In this document: piece by piece, positions 26,906-36,438 of the stretch
Layout: every line of letters begins with the position of its first letter
Numbering within the stretch: position 1 is the stretch's first letter
NCBI GenBank assembly: GCA_028287785.1
Contig: JAQBOZ010000007.1
Coordinates: 1 to 64,000, forward strand
Origin: Chlorobiota bacterium
GTDB lineage: Bacteria; Bacteroidota; Ignavibacteria; OLB7
Direction of reading: 5' to 3'
Length of the DNA stretch: 64,000 bases
Translations under genes and position numbers: made by a program
Notes under the pieces: model-generated
The model's database searches: none
Told to the model about the DNA's origin: nothing
The model's input: only the letters and a program-made list of their open reading frames with translations

Positions 26906-27910
26906 ATGTCCGAACCCATTACCTACAAATCCGCCGGCGTCGATGTCGAGGCCGGCGAAGAGATGGTCAACCGCATCAAACCGCTTGTCCGCGCAACGTT
27001 CAACAGCAACGTGCTTGCGGAGATCGGCGGCTTCGGCGGCCTGTACGATGTCTCCTTCCTGAAGAAGTTCGATCACCCCGTCCTTGTCTCCTCCGTCGAT
27101 GGCGTCGGCACCAAGCTGAAGGTCGCGTTCATGGCGAAGCGCTACGACACCGTTGGGCAGGATCTGGTGAACCACTGCGTTAATGATATCGCGGTCTGCG
27201 GCGCGCTCCCGATCTACTTCCTGGACTACTTCGCCACGGGAGCGCTGGAGCCGGATGTGGCGGTGGAGGTGATCGCCGGGTTCTCGGGGGCATGCCGCGA
27301 GAACAACTGCGCGCTGATCGGCGGAGAGACGGCGGAGATGCCATCGATGTATCAGGCCGGGGAGTTCGATCTGGCCGGCACGGTGGTCGGCGTGGTGGAG
27401 CGGGAGCGGATCGTCAACGGCGCCGATTCCGCCGCGGGAGATATCCTGCTCGGGCTTCCGTCGACGGGACTTCACACCAACGGCTACTCGCTGGCCCGCG
27501 CCGCCCTCTTCCCGAAGCACACGCTTGATGAGATGATGCCGGATGGCAGCGGAACCATCGGCGATGCGCTGCTCGCGGTTCATCGCTCCTACCTGAAGGC
27601 GATCCAGGAGACGCTGGGCATGGAGGGGGTTCACGCCTATTCCCATATCACCGGCGGCGGGATCATCGGCAACACGACGCGCGTTGTGCGTAGCCCGCTG
27701 GAGCTGAAGATCGACTGGAACGCGTGGACGCGCCCGGAGATCTTCAACCTGATCCAGCGCGCCGGCAACGTCCCGGAGGATGCTCTGCGGCAGGCGATGA
27801 ACCTCGGCATCGGGCTGGTGATCGTGGTTGCCCGCGATGGCGCCGATGCCGTCATGGAGCGCCTTCGCGGGATCGGCGAGCACCCGATTGTCATCGGCGA
27901 AGTGGTGTAG
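26906..27910 (+). CDS. purM: Phosphoribosylformylglycinamidine cyclo-ligase
   Basis: AIR synthetase closes the imidazole ring in purine synthesis with ATP. The 334-residue protein shows TYKSAGVDVEAGEEMVNRIK, the metal/ATP motif SSVDGVGTKLKVAF, GQDLVNHCVNDIAVCGALPI, the GGETAEMPSMYQAGEFDLAG signature and SHITGGGIIGNTTRV. Length is normal. The ATG at 26906 begins the conserved start; an upstream extension of 40 codons is not supported. Other purine genes are not in the window, so it is separated from its pathway. Confidence 0.96.
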   Translation: MSEPITYKSAGVDVEAGEEMVNRIKPLVRATFNSNVLAEIGGFGGLYDVSFLKKFDHPVLVSSVDGVGTKLKVAFMAKRYDTVGQDLVNHCVNDIAVCGALPIYFLDYFATGALEPDVAVEVIAGFSGACRENNCALIGGETAEMPSMYQAGEFDLAGTVVGVVERERIVNGADSAAGDILLGLPSTGLHTNGYSLARAALFPKHTLDEMMPDGSGTIGDALLAVHRSYLKAIQETLGMEGVHAYSHITGGGIIGNTTRVVRSPLELKIDWNAWTRPEIFNLIQRAGNVPEDALRQAMNLGIGLVIVVARDGADAVMERLRGIGEHPIVIGEVV

Positions 27911-27969
27911 AGCAAGGGGGGACTCCAGGGGGGGCGCAACCGTATTTCCATACGAAAGGAGACTCCCTC

Positions 27970-30900
27970 ATGGTCGGAAGATTCTGGCTACTTCTCCTTC
28001 TTGCCGGGTGCCTGGCGGCGCCATCGGCCGGCTACGCGCAGAGAGAAAACTACAAGTGGTATTTCGGGAACAAGGGCGCCATCGACTTCAGCGGCGGAGC
28101 CCCGGTGGAAACGCCGACATCCCGGATGTCCACGGAGGAGGGCTGTTCCTCGATCGCCGATCCGGCCACGGGAGATCTGCTCTTCTATACCGATGGCGTA
28201 AGCGTCTGGAACCGGGCTCATAATGTGATGAAGAACGGCCTTGGGATGTTCGGCCATTTCTCATCGACCCAGTCGGCGCTGATCGTCCCCCTGCCGGGGA
28301 GCACCACCATCTACTATATCTTCACGGCGGGCGTGGGCCCGTATGAGCCCGCGGTCGGCTTTGGGATCTGCTACTCCGTGGTCGACATGAGCCTGGACAG
28401 CGGCTATGGCGCCGTCATCATGAAGAACGTGTTGATCGGCCCCCAGACATGCGAGAAGCTCACCGCCATCAGGTTCTGCGGCCCCTACCGGAACGGATAC
28501 TGGGTCATCGCTCATGGATGGCAATCGAACAATTTCCTCGCCTGGCCGCTCGAATCGAACGGGGTGGGAGCGCCCGTGATCTCCACCACCGGCCTGACCC
28601 CCGACGGAGTCCCTTCCGGCACGATAGGCTATCTGAAGGCCTCCCCCGATGGCACCCGTCTGGCGATGGCGACGTACAGTTTCAGCGAGCTTCAACTCTT
28701 TCATTTCGACAGGATGACCGGCGTCGTGACCCTTGATTTCGGCCTGGGGATCGGGCCGGGCAGCTACGGCGTCAGCTTCTCGCCGAACAACTCAAAGCTC
28801 TACGTCTCACAGGGATCGCTTGCCACCAGCCCCTTCACGAAATTATATCAGTTCGACCTGTCGGCGGGCGGGCCAGGCGCCGTGGCGTTATCGAAGAAGG
28901 TGATTGCGACCGGAGGAGCGGCCGGGGGCATGCAGATCGGGCCTGATCGAAAGCTCTATATCGCGCTTCGCGGGATAGGCATGGGGATCATCGACGACCC
29001 GGATGTCTCGGCGGAAGTGTCCCATTACCATATCCTTCAGATGAACTACGGCGCCCCGATCTACGGGATACCGAATCTCATCGATGCCCGCGAGTGCCGC
29101 ATTCTCCCGAAGGCCGGCTTTGCCGTCACCGACAGCGACATCTGCCAGGGGGAGTGCATCACAATCTTCGATACGACATCCCCCGCCACGGCGCAACGGA
29201 TCTGGCATTTTGAGGGGACGGATAAATCGACATCGACCGCCGCCATCGTCCGCCTCTGCTATCAGACGCCCGGCACCTATTCCATCACGCTCGATGCGTC
29301 CACCTCCGATGGAACCGATCGCGCCGTCAAGATGATCACCGTCCATCCCCCTCCCCAACTCTCCGTCAGCCCCGATACCACGTTCTGCATCGGAGGGACC
29401 GCCAGCCTGGTTGCCGATGGCGCCGAACATTATCGATGGCAGCCGGATGATCATCTCTCCTGCGCGACCTGCCCCGCAATCACGGTGGCGCCGCTCAGGA
29501 CCACGACCTATACCGTGATAGGGACCAGCGCCGCGGGATGCGCCGATACCGCGAGAGTGACGGTGTGGGTGGATACGCTCCTGACCATCGAAGCGGGAAC
29601 GGACACGGTGATCATGCACGGCGACAGCACGGAGATATGGGTTTCGCAGGGGCCATATGCACGATATCGCTGGACGCCGGCGGCGGGACTGAGCTGTACC
29701 GACTGCCAGGTGCCAACCGCCAGGCCCGATACCACCACCACATACTACGTCGTGGTCACGGCGCCGGGGGCCTGCCCCGCGATGGATTCGGTACGGGTGG
29801 AGGTGCGACGAAGGAATGGCATCGATGCCGGACCGGATATCGCCGTCTGCCGCGGCGACAGCGCCCGCCTCCATGTAACCGGCGGGACCAGCTTCGTCTG
29901 GACCCCCGCGACCGGGCTCTCCTGCGCCAACTGCCCCGATCCGGTAGCCGCGCCGGACGCCACGACAACCTATGAGGTCACGACCACGAACCCCGATGGC
30001 AGCCGCTCCCGCGATTCCATCACCCTCACCGTCCTCTCCCCTCCCAACGCCCACGCCGGGCCAGGCGTCACGATCGACTCCGGCAAGGCAACACGGCTCT
30101 CCGCCTCCGGGGGGACGATCTACCAATGGAAGCCCGCCAGGGGGCTGAGCTGCGCCGATTGCCCCGATCCCATCGCCGCGCCCGATTCCACGACAACCTA
30201 TCTCCTCCTGGTCACCGACTCATCAGGTTGCTGGGCGCGCGATTCCATCACCGTCACCGTCCGGCGCCCCTCAGTCGTCGTCATCGATCCTCCGTTCATA
30301 CTCTCGGCCGGACGCGATACCGCCATCTGCCGTGGCGACAGCATCAGCCTCACCGCCACCGGTGCCATTGCCTATCGCTGGACGCCCGACTCCGCGCTTG
30401 CATGCCCGTCGTGTGCCGCCACCATCGCCCATCCGATGGCGACCACCGCCTATATCGTCCGCGGCACCGATTCCATCGGCCGCGTCGCGCTCGATACGGT
30501 CATCGTCACCGTCCTGCCGGCCGGAACCTTCGTGGCTCACATCGACCGCGATCACACCATCTTCCCCGGCTCCAGCAAGACCATCCCGGTCCTGCTGGAC
30601 GCGCCCGCCGATCCGATGGCGATCTCCGCCTTCGGCTTCACGATCCGCTATCAGCCGCATATCCTCCGCCTGGCGCCGATCCGGACCGATGGCACGCTCC
30701 TCAGCCGATGGGCCATCACCACCATCCAGCGCGATGACACGGTCGGCATCCTCCGCGCCACCGCGCAGGCTCCCCCCGGCGAAATCCTCACCGGGGCCGG
30801 AACGCTCATCGATCTGCCGTTCACCGCCTATCTCAACCGGATCGATACCTCCTCGATCGTGTTCGAGATCGATCTGCCGGATGGGCCATGCACCGACCAA

Positions 30901-31236
30901 AGAATCAGCCCCGGCTTTATGAAGCTCGACTCGATCTGCGGGCTGAACTTCCGATTGATCGAGGCAACGTCCAGCCTTTACGGTATCAAGCCGGTGACGC
31001 CGAACCCGTTCGGGCCGGTGGGGGAAATCGGTTTTTCGCTGGGGCTGGATGGGATGACGAGCGTGGAGATCTTCAATGGCGGCGGTGAGCGCGTGGCGCT
31101 GCTGGCGCATGGGATGATGGGGCCGGGTCGCTACGGCGTGAAGTGGGATGCGTCGGCATATCCGGCCGGGATGTACTTCTGCCGCATCGTCTCGGGCGAC
31201 TGGAGCGGCATCGTCAAATTCATCATGATCAGGTAG
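27970..31236 (+). CDS. Large secreted protein: propeller, PKD, five Ig-like Cys repeats, cohesin-like, T9SS tail
   Basis: A 1088-residue secreted protein. The signal peptide ends in SAGYAQ. Residues about 25-370 contain propeller-like strands (IADPATGDLLFYTDGVSVWN, LKASPDGTRLAMATY). A PKD-like domain at about 375-460 is followed by five tandem 70-80-residue Ig-like units sharing C.G......Y.W.P...LSC..CP.P.A.P..TTTY, at about 462-855. A cohesin-like beta-sandwich (VAHIDRDHTIFPGSSKTIPV, FGFTIRYQPHILRLAPI) spans roughly 860-985. The end is a T9SS type A tail (VTPNPFGPVGEIGFSLGL, YPAGMYFCRI). The start at 27970 follows AAAGGAGACTCCCTC. It is likely a cell-surface adhesin or matrix protein; the activity is unknown. 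Confidence 0.88.
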   Translation: MVGRFWLLLLLAGCLAAPSAGYAQRENYKWYFGNKGAIDFSGGAPVETPTSRMSTEEGCSSIADPATGDLLFYTDGVSVWNRAHNVMKNGLGMFGHFSSTQSALIVPLPGSTTIYYIFTAGVGPYEPAVGFGICYSVVDMSLDSGYGAVIMKNVLIGPQTCEKLTAIRFCGPYRNGYWVIAHGWQSNNFLAWPLESNGVGAPVISTTGLTPDGVPSGTIGYLKASPDGTRLAMATYSFSELQLFHFDRMTGVVTLDFGLGIGPGSYGVSFSPNNSKLYVSQGSLATSPFTKLYQFDLSAGGPGAVALSKKVIATGGAAGGMQIGPDRKLYIALRGIGMGIIDDPDVSAEVSHYHILQMNYGAPIYGIPNLIDARECRILPKAGFAVTDSDICQGECITIFDTTSPATAQRIWHFEGTDKSTSTAAIVRLCYQTPGTYSITLDASTSDGTDRAVKMITVHPPPQLSVSPDTTFCIGGTASLVADGAEHYRWQPDDHLSCATCPAITVAPLRTTTYTVIGTSAAGCADTARVTVWVDTLLTIEAGTDTVIMHGDSTEIWVSQGPYARYRWTPAAGLSCTDCQVPTARPDTTTTYYVVVTAPGACPAMDSVRVEVRRRNGIDAGPDIAVCRGDSARLHVTGGTSFVWTPATGLSCANCPDPVAAPDATTTYEVTTTNPDGSRSRDSITLTVLSPPNAHAGPGVTIDSGKATRLSASGGTIYQWKPARGLSCADCPDPIAAPDSTTTYLLLVTDSSGCWARDSITVTVRRPSVVVIDPPFILSAGRDTAICRGDSISLTATGAIAYRWTPDSALACPSCAATIAHPMATTAYIVRGTDSIGRVALDTVIVTVLPAGTFVAHIDRDHTIFPGSSKTIPVLLDAPADPMAISAFGFTIRYQPHILRLAPIRTDGTLLSRWAITTIQRDDTVGILRATAQAPPGEILTGAGTLIDLPFTAYLNRIDTSSIVFEIDLPDGPCTDQRISPGFMKLDSICGLNFRLIEATSSLYGIKPVTPNPFGPVGEIGFSLGLDGMTSVEIFNGGGERVALLAHGMMGPGRYGVKWDASAYPAGMYFCRIVSGDWSGIVKFIMIR

Positions 31237-31249
31237 GCGGAGACGGGAT

Positions 31250-31556
31250 GGTAGTAACTCGGTTTGCATCCACTCTTCCGTCCGCTGAACGCTCATCGAG
31301 CGGCGATCCCTGCTTCACTCTTCAAGCTCCGTAGGAGCGCGCCGGTTGTAGCAACGACGGTTCCGTGGTTCCTCAAGCTCCATCGGAGCGTACCATTCTT
31401 CATGAGTGCGGGGATGGTACGCTCCGATGGAGCTTGGAATCATGGAAGGCGTGGCATCACTACAACTGGTACGCCCCGCTGGGGCTGGAAGGAGAGATGC
31501 CGAATGCCTCCATGAGCCCGAACAGCATGAGCCTTATCCCCAACCGAGTCACTACC
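31250..31556 (+). repeat. Dispersed hairpin repeat, copy A (MITE/REPIN-like)
   Basis: The 307-bp unit begins GGTAGTAACTCGGTTTGCAT and ends in the imperfect inverse (CAACCGAGTCACTACC, 31541-31556). Inside are short 5-bp stems of the form GCTCC-N3-GGAGC and GCCCC-N3-GGGGC, plus a perfect 23-bp inverted repeat (31374-31396 with 31414-31436). Copies B and C share this order. It fills the gap between two convergent genes, so it can also act as a terminator. No open frame is conserved among copies. Confidence 0.8.
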
Positions 31557-31563
31557 AATGGGA

Positions 31564-32460
31564 TCACCCCATCCTGCGGCGCTTGTTGAGGTATTCCACC
31601 AGCGCCACATCGTAGGGGATGGAGGTATCCAGAAGGAGATAATCGATATTGTGCTGCCGGCATTCCCGCTTGATCCGTTCGGTGAACCCGGTCATCGCCT
31701 CGGCGTAGGCTTTTCTGATCTGATACGGCTGCGTCACCATCTCCTCGCCGGTTTCCATGTCGCGGAATGTGGCATCGGTGCCGAAGTTGAAGGTCCGCTC
31801 CATCGGGTCCAGGATCTGAAGGGCAAGCACCTCGTTCTGCTTGTGGCGGAAATGCTTCAGCGCGTTGATCACCTCATCCGGCTCGTCGAAGAAATCGCTC
31901 AGCACCACCACCAGCCCGCGCCGCTTGATCCGCTCGGCCAGCCTGTTCAGCGAACGCGCGGTTCCGGTGCCGCTGGACGGCTTCGCGGCGGAGAGCATCT
32001 TGAGCACTTCCTGGAGATATGAGGCCCGCGAGTGCGGCGGAAGGAAGCCGCGCAGCTCGGTATCGTACACCGCCCCGCCGACAGCATCCTGCTGCTTGAT
32101 CATCAGGAAGGAGAGCGCCGCCGCGAGCGAGAGCGCGTAATCGAACTTGGTCACCCGCCCCTGCGACCCGTATCCCATCGATGCCGAGGAATCCAGGATA
32201 ACGTACCCCTTCAGGTTCGTCTCCTCCTCGTACTGCTTGATGTAGTAGCGGTTGGTGCGGCCATACACCTTCCAGTCGATATAACGGATCTCATCCCCCG
32301 GCATATACTGCCGGTGCTCCGCGAACTCCACGGAGAAGCCATGATAGGGGGATTTGTGGAGCCCGGTGATAAACCCCTCCACCACCATCCGCGCGCGCAG
32401 ATCCAGTGAGGCGAGCTTGGAAACCACCTCCGGCCGAAGATATTCCCGATAGTCTTTCAT
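31564..32460 (-). CDS. DUF58 (vWA-like) domain protein
   Basis: The 298-residue protein has the DUF58 signature YMPGDEIRYIDWKVYGRTNR followed by a von Willebrand A-like domain whose metal site is intact (D90-x-S92-x-S94 in VILDSSASMGYG). These proteins are usually encoded next to a MoxR-type AAA+ ATPase, which may insert metal or remodel partners. Here neither neighbour is a MoxR gene. No signal peptide or membrane helix is seen. It is flanked on both sides by copies of the dispersed hairpin repeat, with copy A ending 8 bp from its stop. Confidence 0.9.
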   Translation of the reverse strand: MKDYREYLRPEVVSKLASLDLRARMVVEGFITGLHKSPYHGFSVEFAEHRQYMPGDEIRYIDWKVYGRTNRYYIKQYEEETNLKGYVILDSSASMGYGSQGRVTKFDYALSLAAALSFLMIKQQDAVGGAVYDTELRGFLPPHSRASYLQEVLKMLSAAKPSSGTGTARSLNRLAERIKRRGLVVVLSDFFDEPDEVINALKHFRHKQNEVLALQILDPMERTFNFGTDATFRDMETGEEMVTQPYQIRKAYAEAMTGFTERIKRECRQHNIDYLLLDTSIPYDVALVEYLNKRRRMG

Positions 32461-32508
32461 GACGCCAAGATACGGGTCGGACGGATATCATTTCGCCGGC
32501 AATCGACA

Positions 32509-32812
32509 GGGAGTGTCTCGGTTTGAATCCATCCTTCGAGCTGCTGACCGATCATCGATCGTTAGTTTCTTCAGACCTCTCCAAGCTCCATCGGAGCGCG
32601 CCGGCTGTGGCAGCGATGCTCCCATTTCCCGCTCAAGCTCCAGAGGAGCGAACCATCCCCGCATTCATGAAGTACAGTACGCTCCGATGGAGCTTGAGAG
32701 CATGCAGGACGTGGCCGATGCTACAACCGGTCCGCCCCGCTGGGGCTGTCAAGCCGGATGCCCGATGCGTGGGGTGATGGCAAGCATCATCCCACGCATC
32801 GAGTCACTACCC
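32509..32812 (+). repeat. Dispersed hairpin repeat, copy B
   Basis: A 304-bp copy starting GGGAGTGTCTCGGTTTGAAT and ending GAGTCACTACCC. It keeps the series of GCTCC-loop-GGAGC stems, the long dyad (AAGCTCCAGAGGAGCGAACC against GTACGCTCCGATGGAGCTTG, now imperfect) and the final GCCCCGCTGGGGC stem. It lies between divergent genes (DUF58 and enoyl-CoA hydratase), upstream of both starts. Confidence 0.8.
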
Positions 32813-32957
32813 GACATGGGCCGGGAATTCCATCGGGTCGCGATGGAAGCCGCGCGGCGGCAGCGACGGAATCATCATCCGATGTAGTATCTTCGCCGCT
32901 TTGCGGGCCGAACCGCCCCCTCATCTCTCTTTTTCACGAACATTCCGACTCCGAACG

Positions 32958-33743
32958 ATGTCCTACGAAACAATCTCCATCGAGCGCAAACCGGAGGGCT
33001 ATGTGGTCCTCACGCTCAACCGTCCCGACAAACTGAACGCGCTGAACATCCAGCTTCTCGACGAGCTTCGCGAGGCGATCGCCGAGGTAAGCCGTGATGA
33101 ATCGATCCGTGGCGTGATCATCACCGGCGCCGGGGAGAAGGCGTTTGCCGCCGGCGCGGATATCGCCGAGCTGAACCGGCTTGATGGCTCCACCGGCCGT
33201 GAATACTCGGAGCGCGGGCAGCGGGTCTTTTCGATGATCGAACAACTGGACCGGCCGGTGATCGCGGCGGTGAACGGCTTTGCGCTCGGCGGCGGCTGCG
33301 AGCTGGCGATGGCCTGCCATATCCGCCTCGCGAGCGAGAAGGCGCGGTTCGGCCAGCCCGAGGTAAATCTGGGGATCATCCCCGGCTTCGGCGGCACGCA
33401 GCGCCTGACGCGCCTGGTGGGGCCGGCACGCTCCGCCGAGTATAATCTCACCGGCGATATGATCGACGCCGCCACCGCCGACCGCATCGGCCTTGCCAAT
33501 CATGTCTATCCCCCGGATCAGCTTATGGCAAAGGCGGAGGAGATGATGCTGAAGATCCTGGCGAAAGGCCCGCTCGCGGTCAGAAAAACTCTGGAGGCGG
33601 TGGTGGCATCGGTGGACGCGACGATCGATGATGGGCTTGCGATCGAGGCGGAGAAGTTCGGCGAGTGCTGCGGGACGGAGGATTTCAAGGAGGGGACGCT
33701 GGCGTTCCTGGAGAAGCGGCCGGCCGGGTTCACGGGGCGTTAG
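32958..33743 (+). CDS. Enoyl-CoA hydratase/isomerase
   Basis: A 261-residue crotonase-fold enzyme: LTLNRPDKLNALN, the oxyanion loop AGADIAELNR, and FALGGGCELAMACHIRLASE carrying one catalytic glutamate (E115), with the second (E135) in GQPEVNLGIIPGFGGTQRL. Both acids needed for hydration of 2-enoyl-CoA are present, so a beta-oxidation hydratase is more likely than an isomerase-only enzyme. No other fatty-acid genes are adjacent. The ATG at 32958 begins the family start. A strong hairpin terminator follows. Confidence 0.92.
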   Translation: MSYETISIERKPEGYVVLTLNRPDKLNALNIQLLDELREAIAEVSRDESIRGVIITGAGEKAFAAGADIAELNRLDGSTGREYSERGQRVFSMIEQLDRPVIAAVNGFALGGGCELAMACHIRLASEKARFGQPEVNLGIIPGFGGTQRLTRLVGPARSAEYNLTGDMIDAATADRIGLANHVYPPDQLMAKAEEMMLKILAKGPLAVRKTLEAVVASVDATIDDGLAIEAEKFGECCGTEDFKEGTLAFLEKRPAGFTGR

Positions 33744-33800
33744 GTTCCCATCTTCTCCGCACAGAGAAGATCGCGCGGAGGCCATCGGAACCATCAATAG

Positions 33801-33832
33801 AAAGGGGCACGGCAGCAATGCCGCGCCCCTTG
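33801..33832. terminator. Bidirectional hairpin between convergent genes
   Basis: AAGGGGC-A-CGGCA and TGCCG-C-GCCCCTT pair with one mismatch around a GCAA tetraloop, with A-rich and T-rich flanks. It lies between the enoyl-CoA hydratase stop (+) and the transthyretin-like protein stop (-). Confidence 0.75.
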
Positions 33833-33865
33833 TACGTTGGCGATCGATCGGGTCGAATCCTCCGC

Positions 33866-35710
33866 TTACACGGTGTGCTTGCAGAAGGCGATCTGATCGG
33901 GGACATCATTCGGATTGCCATCTCCGGTGGTCAGCAGGAGTTGGGCCGAGAGCGAGACGATATAGGCGCAGTCCGCCAGATCGCCGAGCGCCCAGCCGTT
34001 CGGGATGGCCGTTCCATGCTGATCCGCGGGATCGGCCGGAACGGGAAGGGTGAAGCTGTAGCTGCCGCCGCCACCGACCATCGAGATGGTAACAGCGCCC
34101 AGGTTCGGATGCGCCGCCGTGAAGAGGACATCGAGCTGGGTCGTGATCTCATCGCATCCACCCACAAGCTGCGCCACGTTGATCATCGCCAGCCCGAACT
34201 GTCCCGATATCGGGTTGGGGCCGCTCCACGCCGGATGCGAGAGGATGTTATTGTAGATCGTGTTCTCGACCGCGATATGATGGCACGTCCCGCCGATCGT
34301 GGCGCTGCCGGCAACGCCCTGCTCGCGAACCCACATCCTGATGGCGAAATGCCTGTTGTGCGCGAGCGGCGCCACCGCCGTCTGCGACTGCCCCGTCACC
34401 AGCCCGGTCAGGTCGATCGGAGCGAATGTGGCAAGCTGCGTGGTGTTGAGCATGATCAGGTTGTTGTTCGTTGCGAACGCCCCCGCCGCCGAGTTGATAT
34501 CGGTCATCTGCGGCACCTTGATCCAGCCGTCGGCCGTGAAATCGACGTTGCTGAGGAAGTACGGGGTCATCTTGACCGGGTTGGAGCCGGGAGGATTCGG
34601 CGGCGAGATGAACCTGGTGATATCGCCGATCTGCGTCCCCGCCACCTGCGCCACCGGCACCTGCGTCCACGAGCCGAGCGGGTTGCCATCCACGTCGGTT
34701 GGCCGCACCTCGAACATATATTCCACGGGGTTGCCGTTGCGGCGCTGCGAGAGAATGCCGTTGAGACGAAGCGATTCGAAGAAGGCGCGGTGATCGGCGA
34801 TCGTCTTGCCGTCCCCCGGCGCAAAGCTGTTCACCTGCGTCTCGTAATACAGCCCACCGATCTTCGTGAAGACCGACGGAAGCTCCGTTGGCGTGTGCGG
34901 CGGAATCTTTTTCGGATCGACGCAGAGGGTAACGCAGAAGCAGGTGCCGACGTTCTCGCGTCCCGGCTTGCGACCATCCGCCTGGTTCTCCTTCAGCAGC
35001 ACGATCGCCCCCGGCACCGTCTCCACGCTGAAGTAGAGATCCGGCCCGCTCGTCAGCTCCACGTTGACGCCGAGCCATGAGAACGGGGTCTTCTCGAATG
35101 ATGACTTGGAGTAGTAGATCCGGAACTTCCCCTGGGCGTCCGTCATGGCCGAGCCGAGCGAATCATCCTGGAGCCAGTCCGCGTCGAACGCCTTTACCCG
35201 CACGCCGCTGATCGGCGTCTTCGTCTCGCAGTCCACCACCTTGCCGCAGATCACCCACGCGCCGAACCGGGAGCGGATCAGGCACCAGTAGCGGAAGGGA
35301 ATGCAGTACTCCCATCCGGCCACCTGGCCGTTCTCCGTCTTCCTCCACGCCGGCTGGATCGTCGTCAGCGTAACCTGCACCGGCTCGTGATCCCCCTTCG
35401 GCGCGTTCGGAACCGTCTCGCAGTAGACATCGATCTCGAACGCCTCACCGCCGTATCCCCTGTTATCCCCCAGCTCGAACGTGAAGTTTCCATCGTCATC
35501 GGTCCGCGTCTCGGCGATCAGATCGCCCTTCTTCCGCTCCACCTCGTCCGGCGTCAGAACCCGGAACGTATCCTTTGCATTGGCGCCGACCAGCGCGGCC
35601 ACGTTCTGCTCCTCCCGGTTCCGGTAAAGGCGAACGATGACACTTGACAGAGCCTCCGAACACTCCGCGCAGATATATCCGCAGAGTCGTCCCTTGAACA
35701 GGTAAGCCAT
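33866..35710 (-). CDS. Multidomain protein with transthyretin-like domains, no signal peptide
   Basis: A 614-residue protein beginning MAYLFKGRLCGYICAECSEA. The first 130 residues form a carboxypeptidase-regulatory-like beta-sandwich (RTDDDGNFTFELGDNRGYGG). A clear transthyretin-like unit follows at about 150-245: CGKVVDCETKTPISGVRVKA, FDADWLQDDSLGSAMTDAQG, SGPDLYFSVE. Residues about 270-614 are an unclassified beta-rich region with repeated strands. Nothing resembles a signal peptide or a T9SS tail, although TTR-like modules are usually extracellular. Proteins of this layout are known from unclassified Bacteroidota clusters, sometimes next to contractile injection systems, but no such genes are here. 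The ATG at 35710 is preceded by ACGAGGTATTGAA. Function unknown. Confidence 0.7.
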   Translation of the reverse strand: MAYLFKGRLCGYICAECSEALSSVIVRLYRNREEQNVAALVGANAKDTFRVLTPDEVERKKGDLIAETRTDDDGNFTFELGDNRGYGGEAFEIDVYCETVPNAPKGDHEPVQVTLTTIQPAWRKTENGQVAGWEYCIPFRYWCLIRSRFGAWVICGKVVDCETKTPISGVRVKAFDADWLQDDSLGSAMTDAQGKFRIYYSKSSFEKTPFSWLGVNVELTSGPDLYFSVETVPGAIVLLKENQADGRKPGRENVGTCFCVTLCVDPKKIPPHTPTELPSVFTKIGGLYYETQVNSFAPGDGKTIADHRAFFESLRLNGILSQRRNGNPVEYMFEVRPTDVDGNPLGSWTQVPVAQVAGTQIGDITRFISPPNPPGSNPVKMTPYFLSNVDFTADGWIKVPQMTDINSAAGAFATNNNLIMLNTTQLATFAPIDLTGLVTGQSQTAVAPLAHNRHFAIRMWVREQGVAGSATIGGTCHHIAVENTIYNNILSHPAWSGPNPISGQFGLAMINVAQLVGGCDEITTQLDVLFTAAHPNLGAVTISMVGGGGSYSFTLPVPADPADQHGTAIPNGWALGDLADCAYIVSLSAQLLLTTGDGNPNDVPDQIAFCKHTV

Positions 35711-36438
35711 TTCAATACCTCGTAACATTGAAGATGTGAACAGGATGCACGGCCTCCTCGGCTGGGGGACCGATTCAGTACTTCGTGATGATATATCTAT
35801 CGAGACCACGCGACGGTGGCCGTTGATATTCCTATCAGGCTGTTGAATTTCTACGAGCTGTGCTCGATGCGCCATAGCGCAGAAACCGGTCGTGGCGGAT
35901 TACGCCAGCGAACCATTGGGGGATTATTCGCCGCGGTTTCCTTTCGCGAATCAGACAGTGCGAACCTACGAAATGGTGGTCCCGAAATCGTGCTCAACGG
36001 GTGTGGTGCCCGCGTTATTCGACAACGACAATACCGCGTAACCATGCGGCCTGCGTGGCAATCGTCCAAACAATCAGAATTATTTCGGCGTGATGATATT
36101 CTCCCGTTGCCTCGGGTTCCGAAGCGCACACATGATATTTATTTCGCGATAATGACAAGGCGGGGATACGTGAAATATCTGGCGGAAAGGAAGTGATTAC
36201 TCATGGTGAGATGGGCGTCATGAAACACGGCATCATGTGAAGCATCCCTCCGGAGCTTCGGCGGAAAGAAGGGACATCGATGCTGCAACCGGCGCGCTCC
36301 TACGGAGCTTGAAGAGTGGTGAATCGATGGGTGATGAATGGTAGCGCCGCACACTGGAGATTCAAACTGGCTCACTGCCGAATGAAATCGGCCACCGGCC
36401 AATGAACCAGATCATTCCGGTGGCGATGACGCCGCAAC
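35711..36438. other. Gene-poor, lower-GC region with a truncated hairpin repeat
   Basis: About 730 bp between two minus-strand genes. The first half (to about 36190) is less GC-rich than its surroundings and contains no convincing open frame; it should carry the promoter of the transthyretin-like gene. The second half holds the truncated repeat copy D. Confidence 0.5.
36200..36379 (-). repeat. Dispersed hairpin repeat, truncated copy D
   Basis: Read on the minus strand it starts AGTGAGCCAGTTTGAATC (36359-36376), then shows CAAGCTCCGTAGGAGCGCGC and GGTTGCAGCATCGATG as in copy A, followed by a degenerate GCTCCGGAGGGAT stem. The distal half of the unit is lost, so only about 180 bp remain. Its left edge is approximate. 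Confidence 0.65.
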
